Made by a program: the position numbers and the translations under genes. From NCBI RefSeq assembly GCF_000739615.1, contig NZ_BATP01000061.1:1-64000 (forward strand): a stretch of 64,000 bases of DNA, in the 5' to 3' direction. Positions 1 to 12,391 of this stretch are shown piece by piece; positions within the stretch are counted from its first letter, which is position 1; each line of letters begins with the position of its first letter. Under the pieces are notes generated by a model. It searched no databases, was not told the origin of the DNA, and saw only the letters and a list, made by a program, of their open reading frames with translations. This stretch comes from Haloferula sp. BvORR071 (lineage in GTDB: Bacteria > Verrucomicrobiota > Verrucomicrobiia > Verrucomicrobiales > Akkermansiaceae).

Positions 1-3
1 TAG

Positions 4-25
4 GGCGCGCTGGCCTCAGCGCGCC
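4..25. repeat. GC-rich hairpin at window start
   Basis: A perfect 9-bp inverted repeat (GGCGCGCTG, loop GCCT, CAGCGCGCC) lies at the extreme left edge. No U-tract follows on the plus strand. It could be the remains of a terminator of a gene outside the window or a REP-like palindrome. The rest of 26-188 holds no gene I can support, apart from a second short inverted repeat around 68-80 and 125-137. Confidence 0.35.
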
Positions 26-188
26 GCGAGCGATGTGGGGATCATCCGAGAGCGTAGAAGAATGTTGAGGTCCCCGCGGATCGCCCGCGGCTTCTTGGGG
101 CCAGGCAGCCCTACCGAAAGCCACCTCCGCGGGGTCCGGGCTTTCCAAGCCAGCGGAAGACCCGCGTTTACGGAAGCGTTTAGACCGG

Positions 189-1079
189 ATGCGCCTTGTC
201 CCCTTGGTCCGCCTCGCCGCCTTCATCTCCACCATATCCCTCGCCGCCGCCGAAGAACCCGCAGTCGCCTCCAACACCGCCTTCCTCGAAAACGGCAAAA
301 TCAAGCTAGGCGTCGACCTCGGCTCCGGCGGCTCGGTCTTCTGGTTCAGCAATCTCCCCGACGGCCCGAACCTCCTCAACCACGCCGACCGTGGCCGCTT
401 CATCCAGCAGTCCTACTACGGCGCGCCGGATGGCTCGGTCTGGGGCGACAAGCCCTGGCGTTGGAACCCGGTCCAAGGCGGCCACTACCAAGGCAAGCCC
501 GCCAAGCTCCTCGACCAGAAGAAGACCGACACCGAACTCTACACCAAGAGCATCCCCGTGAATTGGGCCGGCGGCCAGTTGTTAGAAGACTGCCGCATGG
601 AAGAATGGATCACTCTAACCGATGACGTCGCCACCATCCGTTTCCGCTTCAGCTACGATGGCCAGCAAGAGCATCCGCCCATGCATCAGGAGCTACCGGC
701 GGTCTTCATGGACTACGCCCTGCCCAAGCTCGTCTTCTACAAAGGCGACCAGCCCTGGACCGGCGCGGCCCTAACCGAGGAAATCCCCGGCTGGCCCAAC
801 CAATCCCGCACCTGCGATGAGGAATGGGCCGCCTACATCGGCCCCGATGGCCGCGGCCTCGGCGTCTATTTCCCCGGCAACAAGGAGATCACCTCCTACC
901 GCTACGAAGGCCCGCCCGGCCCCCAAGGCATGGGTTGCTCCTACTTCGCGCCGATCCGCACCATGACGATCAAGCCCGGCTTCCGCCACGACTACTCCAT
1001 CCACCTCAAGATCGGCACCCCCGAGGAAATCCGCACCGCCTTCACCAAACTCCACGCGGCAAGCGCTAAGAAAGAGTGA
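189..1079 (+). CDS. Secreted hypothetical protein
   Basis: A 296-residue protein with a plausible Sec signal peptide: basic N-terminus, hydrophobic stretch to about residue 20, cleavage near AAA-EE. The mature part is rich in Gly, Trp and aromatic residues and opens with a beta-rich segment (NGKIKLGVDLGSGGSVFWFS), as in secreted carbohydrate-associated proteins of Verrucomicrobia and Planctomycetes. I see no catalytic motif I can name. The gene stands alone, upstream of a convergent palindromic repeat and the restriction locus. Start chosen: the ATG at 189, immediately before the signal peptide. Function unknown; a glycan-binding or glycan-processing role is only an inference. Confidence 0.75.
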   Translation: MRLVPLVRLAAFISTISLAAAEEPAVASNTAFLENGKIKLGVDLGSGGSVFWFSNLPDGPNLLNHADRGRFIQQSYYGAPDGSVWGDKPWRWNPVQGGHYQGKPAKLLDQKKTDTELYTKSIPVNWAGGQLLEDCRMEEWITLTDDVATIRFRFSYDGQQEHPPMHQELPAVFMDYALPKLVFYKGDQPWTGAALTEEIPGWPNQSRTCDEEWAAYIGPDGRGLGVYFPGNKEITSYRYEGPPGPQGMGCSYFAPIRTMTIKPGFRHDYSIHLKIGTPEEIRTAFTKLHAASAKKE

Positions 1080-1106
1080 TCGGTCGTGGAGGCGCTGTCG
1101 AAAAAC

Positions 1107-1220
1107 GGCAGGGACCGTCGCTCCGCGCGGCCCGGCTTATCGCACCCCTCCTCAGAGCCCGGCTTGGAACTTTGGGTTGTAGGCATCCCCAGCCTGACCT
1201 TTCGCAGAAAGGTCCCTGCC
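1107..1220. repeat. Palindromic repeat element between convergent genes
   Basis: A perfect 10-bp inverted repeat, GGCAGGGACC at 1107-1116 and GGTCCCTGCC at 1211-1220, frames about 94 bases between the convergent ends of the secreted protein gene and the metallopeptidase gene. Both strands carry open frames here, but they run through the palindrome and look fortuitous. A dispersed non-coding repeat or a bidirectional terminator would fit. Confidence 0.4.
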
Positions 1221-1242
1221 ATTCTGACCATCACACAGCCGC

Positions 1243-1939
1243 TCAGGAAAACTCCGCCTCTTCCAGACGCCGTTTGATCTCGCGCCAACCCGGCAGGAGG
1301 CTGGAAAGGAGTTGGTAGAAGCTGCGATTGTGCGCGGGATGCCGCAGGTGGCAAATCTCGTGAACGATCACATAGTCGATGCACGGGGACGGCACATGAA
1401 TCAGTTCAGGATTCAGGGCGATCCTGCCTTGGCTTCCGGCACTGCCCCAGCGTTTGGGCATTTGGCGGATCTGGAGCTTGGGCTCTGGGAGGCCATGCTT
1501 CCGGCACCAATCGTTCCATGCGCTGATCCTTCGAGAGAACTGCTCCTTAGCCCGCTCGCGGAACCATCCGCCCAGCGCCGCTTCCACCTCCGCAGGAGAT
1601 CGATGCGGGGTTGTCACATGGAAATAGCCGCCCTTCAGCCGCACGCTCGATGACTTCCCGCTCTCCAGCTTGAGACGGTATTGCCGCCCGAGATAGCGGT
1701 GGCTCGCCCCGTTCACATAGCGGCGCGGCACAGGCTCCGCGTTCATTCCCAGGAAGCTCCGGCGTTGGGTGGCAATCCAAGCGGCGCGCTTGGCGACCTT
1801 GGCAAGAATGTCATCCAAGGATGCCCCGAGCGGCGCGCTGAGCTCCAAACCGCCGTCCGGATGCACGCTGATGGCCAAAGTCCGGCGTGCCGTCCGCTTG
1901 AGCAGTGCCAGGCCGGACGTTGTCTGGACAGATTCCGCT

Positions 1940-1947
<8 letters not shown>
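1243..1947 (-). CDS. YgjP-like zinc metallopeptidase (DUF45/SprT-like)
   Basis: A 234-residue protein with the HExxH zinc motif in VIVHEICHLRHPAHNRSFY near the C-terminus, the signature of the YgjP-like (DUF45, M48-type) metallopeptidase family. The N-terminal half is a beta-rich domain (RTLAISVHPDGGLELSAP) typical of the family. The start is the ATG at 1947, overlapping the hsdR stop by 8 bases; the longer open frame upstream is a shadow of hsdR. Family members are commonly encoded beside hsdR in type I restriction loci. Its role there is not established; a proteolytic or quality-control function on the restriction complex is inference. Confidence 0.88.
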
Positions 1948-5196
<3,249 letters not shown>

Positions 5197-5200
<4 letters not shown>

Positions 5201-6402
5201 TGACGTGGCCTCCACTTCCCGTCGTCATCGTAGTTTATCGAGCCGCTTCTACCGCACGCGTTCCATACTTGGTCGAACAGAGGGCGAAGCAACGCTTCAA
5301 CCGGCTCGTTGAGCGATTCGACCAGTACCTCTTCCGTGAGCAGGTGGTCGCGGTCGATTGCTACATTATCGTAGTGAACGAAATGTGATGGGTTGGCATA
5401 CATCCAGAATCCTCGGACGTTCAGCAGGCTCAAGCTGAGGGAGTAGGGCAGTGGTATCCCGATTGAACCCAAGGATTTGAGGTAGCCGGGTAACGATTCG
5501 AGGATCTTTTGCTCCCAAGCGATCGATGGAATGATTTTGGCCTTAGGGCCATCGTTCCTCATCTGCCTAGGTTCGAGCAATTGCGTCTCGACGGCCTCAA
5601 TGAACCCTTTCCTGAACAGCTGCACGTAGGACTTCGACTTGCCGTCGTGGTCCGAAGATTTGACCAGAAGCCCGTCGAAATTAAATGTTTGCCCCCATCC
5701 GCCTGCATTCATGGGTTTCAGCTGAAAATTTTGATCCGCTTTACGGAGTTCTTCGGTCTGCAAACGGCCCTCACGCCGCACTCCGTCAAGCGGAAGAATA
5801 TGTAGCACCAAGAGGTGATCGCCCGACAATTGCACGGGCGCTTCACCGCTCACCAAGCGATTGATGCGATCTAGTCGGAAGGATCTCAGACGCTCGGCAT
5901 AGGTTTCGCCGGCATTGAAGGCGAGGCGGAGCTCATGCACATCGAGGTCATACTTCCCGTTGGAGTTCCGTCCGCAAAAGCGACTCACCCCGCGATGGTT
6001 TACCATGTGAGGGGCCGAAAAACTCCGGGGCATGCGGATGATCAAGGCATGCTTTCCTAAGCTCAACGCGACTGCTCGCATCTGCACGCCAATAATTCGA
6101 GGTTCGACGAAATCCCTCAGCAGGTTCTCGATCTTCCCTTGAGCCTCGTCGGGGATCAGGTTGTTCAGGCCCACCAGTTCCCCGGCAGCCCCTTCGGTTT
6201 CGGAGATCCCGAGCACTAGGTCGCCTCCATCCGTGTTCGCGAACGCCGTCAGATCGCTGAGGAACTCTCGCTTTTGCTCGTCGGTGACATACAGAAGCGC
6301 CTGCTTGTATTCGATGTTTTTGCTCTCCGGAATGCGCTCGTCGACGAGTCGCTGGAGGTCTCCTTCGGAGATGGAATCGAGCGCGAGGTGCAGAAGAGAC
6401 AT
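5197..6402 (-). CDS. AlbA_2 (Schlafen-like) domain protein
   Basis: A 401-residue protein. Residues 15-140 match the AlbA_2 / divergent AAA_4 domain: ESKNIEYKQ, then LTAFANTDGGDLVLGIS, a conserved ESxxIEFK...AFANT.GG pattern. The rest is a less conserved region with no HTH I can name. Proteins with this domain are often called ATP-binding or transcriptional regulators, and some are RNases related to Schlafen. The gene lies between fic and hsdR in the restriction operon and overlaps hsdR by 4 bases, so it is co-translated with it. Possible roles are a regulator of the island or an accessory defence effector; the sequence does not decide between them. Confidence 0.8.
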
Positions 6403-6443
6403 TGGCAGCGTTAGCAGTTCGGGGTTTAGCTAGGGTCTGAAGT

Positions 6444-7196
6444 TCACGTTCCAGTTGTAGCGAATGGGATGCCTAGGGCGTGGAAGTAGGGCCTGAAGCT
6501 CTCCTTCACGATGTCGCTGATCAGGTCGAGGAAGGGCCCGGGATCGCCATGAACATGGTCGCGGTCCAGTGCGGCGTAGTAGTCCAGGCGACGCTCCACC
6601 GGCAGCACCGCAGCGGGATAGCCTGCCTTCAACAGTTCCAGATTCATCAGCAGCCGGGAGGTCCGCCCATTGCCATCGGCGAAGGGATGGATCTTCACGA
6701 AATCGCTGTGCACCCGCGCCGCGCGTTCCACCGGGTGGAGATCGGTGGCCTCGTCCTGATACCAGGCGATGAAGCGCTCCATCAGCTCCGGAACCACCAC
6801 CTGGTCGGGCGGCAGATGCTCCGCGCCGGCGATGCGGACGTTCACGCTCCGGTACCGTCCGGCATTGTCGTCGTCGATGCCCTTCAGGATCAAATGATGC
6901 AGCGACTTGATCGTCCACTCGCTCAACGGTCCGGCCTCGCGCACCAGATCCTCCAGCAGCAGGATCGCGTCGCGGTGGTTCACCGCTTCGAGGTGTTCCC
7001 GCAGCGATTTGCCGCCGATGGTGATGCCCTCCAGCGCCACCTTGGTTTCGCGCAGGGTCAGGGTGTTGCCCTCGATCGCATTCGAGTGATAGGTCCATCG
7101 AACAATCAGGTCCTCCCGCAGATTGGCGACAATCGCCGGGTCCAAGGGCCGGTGTTGGTCGAGGGTTGCCTTGAGCTGGTCGATGGTTGCGTTCAT
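6444..7196 (-). CDS. Class II Fic family protein (AMPylator-type)
   Basis: A 250-residue protein with the full Fic active-site motif HPFADGNGRTSR around residues 170-182, as in enzymes that transfer AMP from ATP to Ser, Thr or Tyr of a target. Near residues 37-43 it has SNAIEG, matching the [S/T]xxxE[G/N] inhibitory motif N-terminal to the Fic core, which defines class II (self-inhibited) Fic proteins. It starts in a 4-base ATGA overlap with the hsdS stop and lies 41 bases before the AlbA_2 gene. Fic genes recur inside type I restriction loci. The substrate is unknown. Confidence 0.9.
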   Translation of the reverse strand: MNATIDQLKATLDQHRPLDPAIVANLREDLIVRWTYHSNAIEGNTLTLRETKVALEGITIGGKSLREHLEAVNHRDAILLLEDLVREAGPLSEWTIKSLHHLILKGIDDDNAGRYRSVNVRIAGAEHLPPDQVVVPELMERFIAWYQDEATDLHPVERAARVHSDFVKIHPFADGNGRTSRLLMNLELLKAGYPAAVLPVERRLDYYAALDRDHVHGDPGPFLDLISDIVKESFRPYFHALGIPFATTGT

Positions 7197-8407
7197 GCCT
7201 TGACCCGGATCTTGCCGGTGAGGAGGCGCTGCATCAGGCCGCGCTTCTGTTCGTCGATGGCTTCGCGTTGGCGGCGGAGGAGGCGAATCTCCTCGTCGCA
7301 GGCATCCAGAATGTCGGCTATCTTACGTTGTTCTTCGATCGGCGGACAGGGGAATGTGAACTCGGCGAGGTCCGAGAAATAGATTCGGATGCGAACGCTT
7401 CCATTGCCGCCCTTAGTAACGAAGGATTCCCACATCCAGGACCTGCGAACGTGGTCGAGGTAAGCAGGCAAGAGCCGATCTTCGAAACAGCGGAAGACAA
7501 CGTAGTCGCCGCTGACCATCACGGTTTTCTTTCCCTGCCACCGCGCGATAGATCCAATATTGATTCGCATTGGATTGTAGGCGAACCAGTCGTGTTCGAG
7601 CAGCTTGCAACGGTGGAAAGTCTCGCCCTTTACATGTTCCCTCATAGGTACAACTCCTTCCGCTTTGGTGACGCCGTGGAGGAGTTCGGTGCCTAGCTTG
7701 CTCTTGTTCTGCTCGGAGCAATTCTCGGCCAAGTCTCCCAGTCGCATCTTCTTCCACTTGCCTGCCGCGCCCTTCACCCGCTTTTTGCCGCTGAGGAGCT
7801 GTTGCATGAGCGCTTGTTTGCGGCGGTCCTTGGCTGCGGTGAGGGCGTCGTGCTTTTCGAAGGCCTCGTCCCAGATGCTGAGGATCTGGGCGATCTTACC
7901 TTGTTCCAGAAGTGGCGGAATATTGACGGCAAGAGTGGTAATGTGCCCTTGGAATAAATTGGTCTGCGCCGATTGGCCTGCCGCCAGGCGCATTTGTTCT
8001 TGAACCGCGTCTGACAAGAGTTCTTGGTACAAAAACTCTGCGAGCAGTTCCTCGTGGTTTGGTCTTACAATGGCGACGCTTCTCACCATCGAGAAACGCA
8101 GTCCTTCCGGAACAAGGCAAATTCGGCCGATCGATCCTGAGCACGAAATGAGAACATCTCCAGCTTGGGGAGTTATCCTTTTGGAAATTCGCTCGTATTC
8201 AGCTTCTGGAATGTAGTCGACTTCATCGAGGCGTAATTTGCCATTGGTAATGTTTCGTGCAGAAAGCAGCAGGACACCTGAGTCGGCGCGTTTTGGGGTC
8301 TGATGTTCTCCGTCCGTAATCTTCGAACAAATGTTCCCGAGCTTCGTGCGCCTCCATGAAGAAGGGAGCAAAATTGATTTTTTGCTGTTCACTTTAGATT
8401 CTTTCAT
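7193..8407 (-). CDS. hsdS: Type I restriction specificity subunit (full-length HsdS)
   Basis: A 404-residue protein with two target recognition domains, each followed by a conserved helical spacer. TRD1 begins at LPSSWRRTKLGNICSKITDG and ends in IPPLLEQGKIAQILSIWDEAFEK; TRD2 begins at GKWKKMRLGDLAENC and ends in CPPIEEQRKIADILDACDEEI. The paired PPxxEQxKIAxIL repeats are the classic HsdS architecture, giving a bipartite DNA target. It overlaps hsdM by 4 bases (ATGA) and fic by 4 bases. With HsdM it forms the methyltransferase M2S1. The recognition sequence cannot be read from the gene. Confidence 0.95.
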   Translation of the reverse strand: MKESKVNSKKSILLPSSWRRTKLGNICSKITDGEHQTPKRADSGVLLLSARNITNGKLRLDEVDYIPEAEYERISKRITPQAGDVLISCSGSIGRICLVPEGLRFSMVRSVAIVRPNHEELLAEFLYQELLSDAVQEQMRLAAGQSAQTNLFQGHITTLAVNIPPLLEQGKIAQILSIWDEAFEKHDALTAAKDRRKQALMQQLLSGKKRVKGAAGKWKKMRLGDLAENCSEQNKSKLGTELLHGVTKAEGVVPMREHVKGETFHRCKLLEHDWFAYNPMRINIGSIARWQGKKTVMVSGDYVVFRCFEDRLLPAYLDHVRRSWMWESFVTKGGNGSVRIRIYFSDLAEFTFPCPPIEEQRKIADILDACDEEIRLLRRQREAIDEQKRGLMQRLLTGKIRVKA

Positions 8408-9894
8408 GTCCCCAGTTCCTCCAAGTATCCCTGCATCTTGGCCCGCACTGCTGCGAGTTCCGTTTCCAATGTGCTGATCTCCTGCTCCACCGCGTCCAAA
8501 TCGATCTCCGCCTCCTCCTCAAACGTATCCACGTAGCGCGGGATATTTAGATTGAAATCGTTGTCCGCGAGTTCCTGTGGGGTGGCGCGGTAGGCATACT
8601 TCTCCACGCTCTCGAAGGCGCGGTAAGTCCCGACGATCTTTGCGAGGTTTTCCTCGGTTAGAACATTCTGATTCTTCGCGTCCTTGAACTCCCGGGAAGC
8701 ATCGACGAAGAGCACGTCGCCATGGGTCTTCCCCTTGTTGAAGAGCAAAATGGCGGCGGGGATGCCGGTACCGAAGAAGAGATTGGCGGGCAGGCCGATC
8801 ACCGCTTCGAGCAGGTTGTCCTCGATCAGCTTCTTGCGGATCTTTCCCTCCGCCGCGCCGCGAAAGAGAACCCCGTGTGGGACGACCACACCGATCCGGC
8901 CGCTGCCCTCGCGGGCGGTCTCAATCATGTGGGTGATGAAGGCCCAGTCACCCTTCGACTTCGGCGGGATGCCGCGGTGGTAGCGCAGATAGGGATCGGC
9001 TTCCGCCGCGTCCTGACCCCACTTGTCGAGTGAGAAGGGTGGATTGGCGACGACGATATCGAACTTCATCAGGTGGTCACCCTCGATCAGTTGCGGGTTG
9101 CGCAAGACGTCGCCACGTTCTATCCGGAAATTGTCCATGCCGTGCAGGAACATGTTCATCCGGCACAACGCATGGGTGGTGCCATTCATCTCCTGGCCGA
9201 AGAGCGCGAAGTCCCGCTTGTCCGCCTGAAGGCCGACCTTGATCAGCAGCGAGCCGGAGCCGCAGGTGGGATCGCAGATGGTGTCACCCTTCTTCGGGGC
9301 CAGCAATAGGGCCAGCAGCTTGGAGACTTGGCCGGGGGTGTAGAACTCGCCGGCCTTCTTCCCGGCATCCGAGGCAAAGCGCTCCAGGAGATACTCGTAA
9401 ACATTGCCGATCACGTCCTCCTCTCCGACGATCGAGGGCCGCAGGTCGAGCTTGGACGAGGCGAAGTCCTCCAGCAGGTGCTTGAGCTTGGGGTTGCGGT
9501 CGCGGGCGTGGCCGAGCTTGGATTCGGAATTGAAGTCCACCTCGCGGAACACGCCTTCCAGCTTGGCCTTGTTGGCCTCCTCGATCCCCGCGAGCGCCAC
9601 GTTCATCCGCTCGCCGATGTCGGTCGTCGTGCGCTGGGAATAGATGCTGTAGAAGTCGCAGCCCTCCGGCATCTGGAAGCGCTCGCGGGCCATGCGCCGG
9701 GCGACCCGGGTTTCATCGCCATCGAACTCGCGCAGGTAGGCCTCGCGGTGGTCGCGCCAGACGTCGGACATGTATTTCCAGAACAGCATCACCAGGATGT
9801 AGTTCCGGTAGTTCTCGGCATCCACGACGCCGCGGAAGGTATCGCAGGCACGCCAAGCGACGTCATTGATCTCGGATTGGTTGATCTTGGCCAT
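8404..9894 (-). CDS. hsdM: Type I DNA N6-adenine methyltransferase subunit (HsdM)
   Basis: A 496-residue protein with the HsdM N-terminal helical domain (residues 1-150), then the SAM-binding motif I (DPTCGSGSLL) and the catalytic N6-adenine motif IV NPPF (FDIVVANPPFSLDKWG). The C-terminal region ends in a coiled-coil-like stretch (DLDAVEQEISTLETELAAVRAKM) typical of contacts with HsdS. The start is the ATG at 9894, 12 bases after the half-hsdS stop. Length and motifs are normal, so the methylase should be active and protect host DNA. Confidence 0.96.
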   Translation of the reverse strand: MAKINQSEINDVAWRACDTFRGVVDAENYRNYILVMLFWKYMSDVWRDHREAYLREFDGDETRVARRMARERFQMPEGCDFYSIYSQRTTTDIGERMNVALAGIEEANKAKLEGVFREVDFNSESKLGHARDRNPKLKHLLEDFASSKLDLRPSIVGEEDVIGNVYEYLLERFASDAGKKAGEFYTPGQVSKLLALLLAPKKGDTICDPTCGSGSLLIKVGLQADKRDFALFGQEMNGTTHALCRMNMFLHGMDNFRIERGDVLRNPQLIEGDHLMKFDIVVANPPFSLDKWGQDAAEADPYLRYHRGIPPKSKGDWAFITHMIETAREGSGRIGVVVPHGVLFRGAAEGKIRKKLIEDNLLEAVIGLPANLFFGTGIPAAILLFNKGKTHGDVLFVDASREFKDAKNQNVLTEENLAKIVGTYRAFESVEKYAYRATPQELADNDFNLNIPRYVDTFEEEAEIDLDAVEQEISTLETELAAVRAKMQGYLEELGT

Positions 9895-9906
9895 GGGAAA
9901 TCGTTC

Positions 9907-10494
9907 TTATCGGGACTGCTTCTTGGCGAAGCGCTGAAGGGCGGTCTGGAGCAGCAGGCTCTGCTTTTTCTCAAGCAGCCGGGAGAGTTTTCGCTCTTGG
10001 AGGGCCAGCTGGTCGAGTTCGACAATGCGGGATTGATCGGGCAGGGGAGGGAGGGGGATCTCAAATTCCGCAAGTGACGCGGTCTGGAGGGTCTGAACCA
10101 AGGTGCCGCGGCGGCAGGTATGGAAGTATTGGGCCGCCTCCGTGCTGCGCAGGCACCACGCAAGGTAGGCGGGGTCGATCATCTTCTGGTTCGGCCGCAG
10201 AACGAAGAACTGGGCTCCGACAATCACGTTCTCCAGCGGAAGCTCGAAGGCGAGTGCCGTGGTGCGGGTGCCACGGTTCGGGAACAGCACGTCGCCGGGT
10301 CGCAGGAACTGGTCGGCGCTGACACTCCCGCCCGGCTCGAAGCGATGGAGTTCCTCCGCCACGAGCTCGCCATCGTCGGAGATGTCGCCAATCCGGATCA
10401 TGAGGCAGGACCCTGCGGGGTCATGACGGCTCGCGTCACGACCCCGGAGGGTGACTCCATTGCGGATTCTGGCGATGGAGCCGGTTCTGATCAC
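9907..10494 (-). CDS. Half-length HsdS-like specificity protein (single TRD)
   Basis: About 195 residues with one HsdS repeat: a single target recognition domain (VIRTGSIARIRNGVTLRG onward) and a spacer (IPLPPLPDQSRIVELDQLALQERKL). The likely start is GTG at 10494, forming a GTGA overlap with the stop of the DUF3892 gene; GTG at 10500 is an alternative. The open frame continues to 10956, but that part is antisense-like and Arg/Ser rich, so I exclude it. It lies directly before hsdM. Half-S proteins can dimerise into a working specificity subunit. Its TRD looks unlike either TRD of the full HsdS, so it may give a second specificity. A decayed remnant is the alternative. Confidence 0.8.
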   Translation of the reverse strand: MIRTGSIARIRNGVTLRGRDASRHDPAGSCLMIRIGDISDDGELVAEELHRFEPGGSVSADQFLRPGDVLFPNRGTRTTALAFELPLENVIVGAQFFVLRPNQKMIDPAYLAWCLRSTEAAQYFHTCRRGTLVQTLQTASLAEFEIPLPPLPDQSRIVELDQLALQERKLSRLLEKKQSLLLQTALQRFAKKQSR

Positions 10495-10778
10495 GGGCAC
10501 TCGGGCAGGGAGAGCAGATTGTTCGGCTGCTCGCCGTCGTTCTCGGTCTTCAGGTACTTCCGGCCAGCGGCGCTCACCGCGACAATGACGCGGACTTTCC
10601 TCCCGGCCTCCATCACGTAGAAGTTCCACTTCTTGGCTTCGATGCCGGCGATGGCTTCGTCGACGCTCAGCTTCCAGCGGGTGCCGTTGTCGTTGATCCC
10701 CCCGACGTTCTGGATGCGCTCGTGCGCAGCCTGGCGGTGGGTCTTGTTGATGCAGCGGATTTGGACTTCGATGGACAT
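10491..10778 (-). CDS. DUF3892 domain protein
   Basis: A 95-residue protein matching the DUF3892 pattern: VQIRCINKTHRQAAHERIQNVGG, then WKLSVDEAIAGIEAKKWNFYV and a final beta strand (VRVIVAVSAAGRKYLKTE). These small proteins of unknown function often lie near restriction or mobile loci. It is the first gene of the restriction operon and its stop overlaps the half-hsdS start, so the two are probably co-translated. I cannot assign a reaction. A small nucleic-acid-binding or control role would suit its position but is inference. Confidence 0.75.
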   Translation of the reverse strand: MSIEVQIRCINKTHRQAAHERIQNVGGINDNGTRWKLSVDEAIAGIEAKKWNFYVMEAGRKVRVIVAVSAAGRKYLKTENDGEQPNNLLSLPECP

Positions 10779-11089
10779 GGTAACAATTGGTCTGTCCCGG
10801 CGCCCCGCCTGCCGGTCTCTGGTTTTGCTTGCTGCCAGCCCCTTCTGAGTTCACGGTCAAGTTGCTGAGGCCGCCGCTTTCTTCGGAAGGTGCCGGACGA
10901 AAAGGGCTCGGAGACTTGTTCTCCGGGCTCTCTTTTTCGACGGACGGCTGATTCATGCATTAGCTGTGTTCGCTAGACAAGGGGAAATATTGGATTTTTT
11001 TGCAAACATGCTAATCGTGCGTGAAGACGCGCGTGTGGAGAGAGAAGACTCAGCTGAGGGTCAAGTCGCTTGACCGCGGTCGCTCGGAC
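10779..11089. promoter_or_regulatory. Upstream region of the restriction operon
   Basis: These 311 bases hold no gene I trust. On the minus strand an AT-rich patch near 10981-11015, including a run of seven A on the minus strand and a TTGCAA hexamer, is unusual in this GC-rich DNA and is the likely promoter region of the DUF3892-hsd operon. I could not match a confident -10 box. The open frames across 10780-10960 are Arg/Ser-rich shadows. Confidence 0.35.
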
Positions 11090-12379
11090 CTAAAACTCCT
11101 GCCCGCCCTCCTGCTCTGGCGCATCCTCCTTGCCACTCGTCTGGTAGCTCTTGATGGCATCCACCATCCACTTGAATTCATCCGGGTGGACCTTCTGGTA
11201 GTTCTGGTAGCCAGCCCTGATCGAGTCCAAGCGCTGGGCCAGATTGTCCGCGGTGAGCTTCACGCCATAGTCCGCTCCGGGACCCTCGATCGGCCAGCCC
11301 ATGATCCGGGCCTGCATCACGTCGCCCAAGGCCTTGCGGGCGTGGGTTCCGTCCAGGAACCAATGCATCCGCGCCTCGTTGGTGGTCGGCAGCGGCTCAC
11401 AGTTCATCTCGTGATAGTCGTTGAAGTCCCAGATCTCGGCCGGCGGCGCGTCTGGATGCGCCTTGTTCGAGTCATCGACCAGCTTCACCAAGGTCTCGCG
11501 GTCGGTAGAGAAGACCGGATCAGGATCGCCGAAGTACTGATAGACGCTGATGTAGATCCCCAGATTCGGCGGGATCGCGATCTTGAGCGCCACGCCGTGC
11601 TTCTTGCAGTCCTCCAGGATCTGCTTGGTCAGGCGGGTCTTCTCCGGGTCGGCAGGGATGCGGCCATTGTTGTCCGCAGCGATCTTGTCGCGTCGGCGCA
11701 CGCCCTTCATCGCGTGCGGAATCGCGTCGCGGCGGATTCCCGCGGCCACGTTCGGCTTGTCCTGGTGGCGCAGGCGATGGCCTTGCGGCGTGTATTCCGG
11801 CAGGACAAAGCCCGGCTTGTTCCGGCGGTTCCAGTAGCCGAGGGTCTTCACTGCGGTCTCGAAGGTCGAAACCCCCGCCACGTAGCGCAGCTCGCGCTCC
11901 ACCGCATCACCCTTCGGGTTGAAGGGCGACTCCATGTAGCCGGTGCTCTTGATCCCGCTGCCGGAGCCGCTGATGTCACCCAGGTCGATCCCCACGATGG
12001 CGGTCTCCAGCGGGCAATGATCCAAGGTGTAGCGGACGATCCCGGCGGTCTCCGGCAAGGTGCCGGCGCTCACCGCCAAGTTCACGGCCTTCTTGCCCTG
12101 CCACTGCGGCAGCATCGGGTCATAGGCGATATCCACCCGCGAGGAGCCGAAGAAGCCCACTTGCCACGGCATTGAGCGGGCGATTCCCGCCTTGCCGGTG
12201 CGCTGCTGGCGGTAAATCGGCCGGTATTCGGCGAACTTGTCGTCCGTCCACGGGCTCTTGGACACCCACAGCGGGTTGATCCAAGTGTTGAAGGCGGTGA
12301 AGACCAGCAGCACGCCCGCCGCGAATCCGAGGATCACGCGGTTGAAGCGGCGGTAGGGCTTGGGGCTCAGGCCGGGCAT
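11090..12379 (-). CDS. Membrane-anchored SGNH-like protein 1 of the glycan locus
   Basis: A 429-residue protein with one N-terminal membrane segment (VILGFAAGVLLVFTAF) followed by a periplasmic domain. The block WQVGFFGSSRV supplies a GDSL-like serine and a late DGTH supplies the DxxH of SGNH hydrolases; GIDLGD lies between. Three paralogs lie in the same locus and share the RTxKxG...GSSRV and ELRYVxGxSTFE signatures. It follows two MBOAT genes by 12 bases, the same pairing as AlgI with AlgJ/AlgX in alginate acetylation, so it is likely the periplasmic acetyl- or acyl-transfer partner. The motifs are visible; the acceptor glycan is inferred. Confidence 0.8.
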   Translation of the reverse strand: MPGLSPKPYRRFNRVILGFAAGVLLVFTAFNTWINPLWVSKSPWTDDKFAEYRPIYRQQRTGKAGIARSMPWQVGFFGSSRVDIAYDPMLPQWQGKKAVNLAVSAGTLPETAGIVRYTLDHCPLETAIVGIDLGDISGSGSGIKSTGYMESPFNPKGDAVERELRYVAGVSTFETAVKTLGYWNRRNKPGFVLPEYTPQGHRLRHQDKPNVAAGIRRDAIPHAMKGVRRRDKIAADNNGRIPADPEKTRLTKQILEDCKKHGVALKIAIPPNLGIYISVYQYFGDPDPVFSTDRETLVKLVDDSNKAHPDAPPAEIWDFNDYHEMNCEPLPTTNEARMHWFLDGTHARKALGDVMQARIMGWPIEGPGADYGVKLTADNLAQRLDSIRAGYQNYQKVHPDEFKWMVDAIKSYQTSGKEDAPEQEGGQEF

Positions 12380-12391
12380 CGGTTCAGTGCG

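Noticed and set aside
10495..10956. N-terminal extension of the half-HsdS frame to 10956
   Set aside because: The extension overlaps the DUF3892 gene in another frame and is Arg/Ser-rich; the HsdS homology begins only near 10494.
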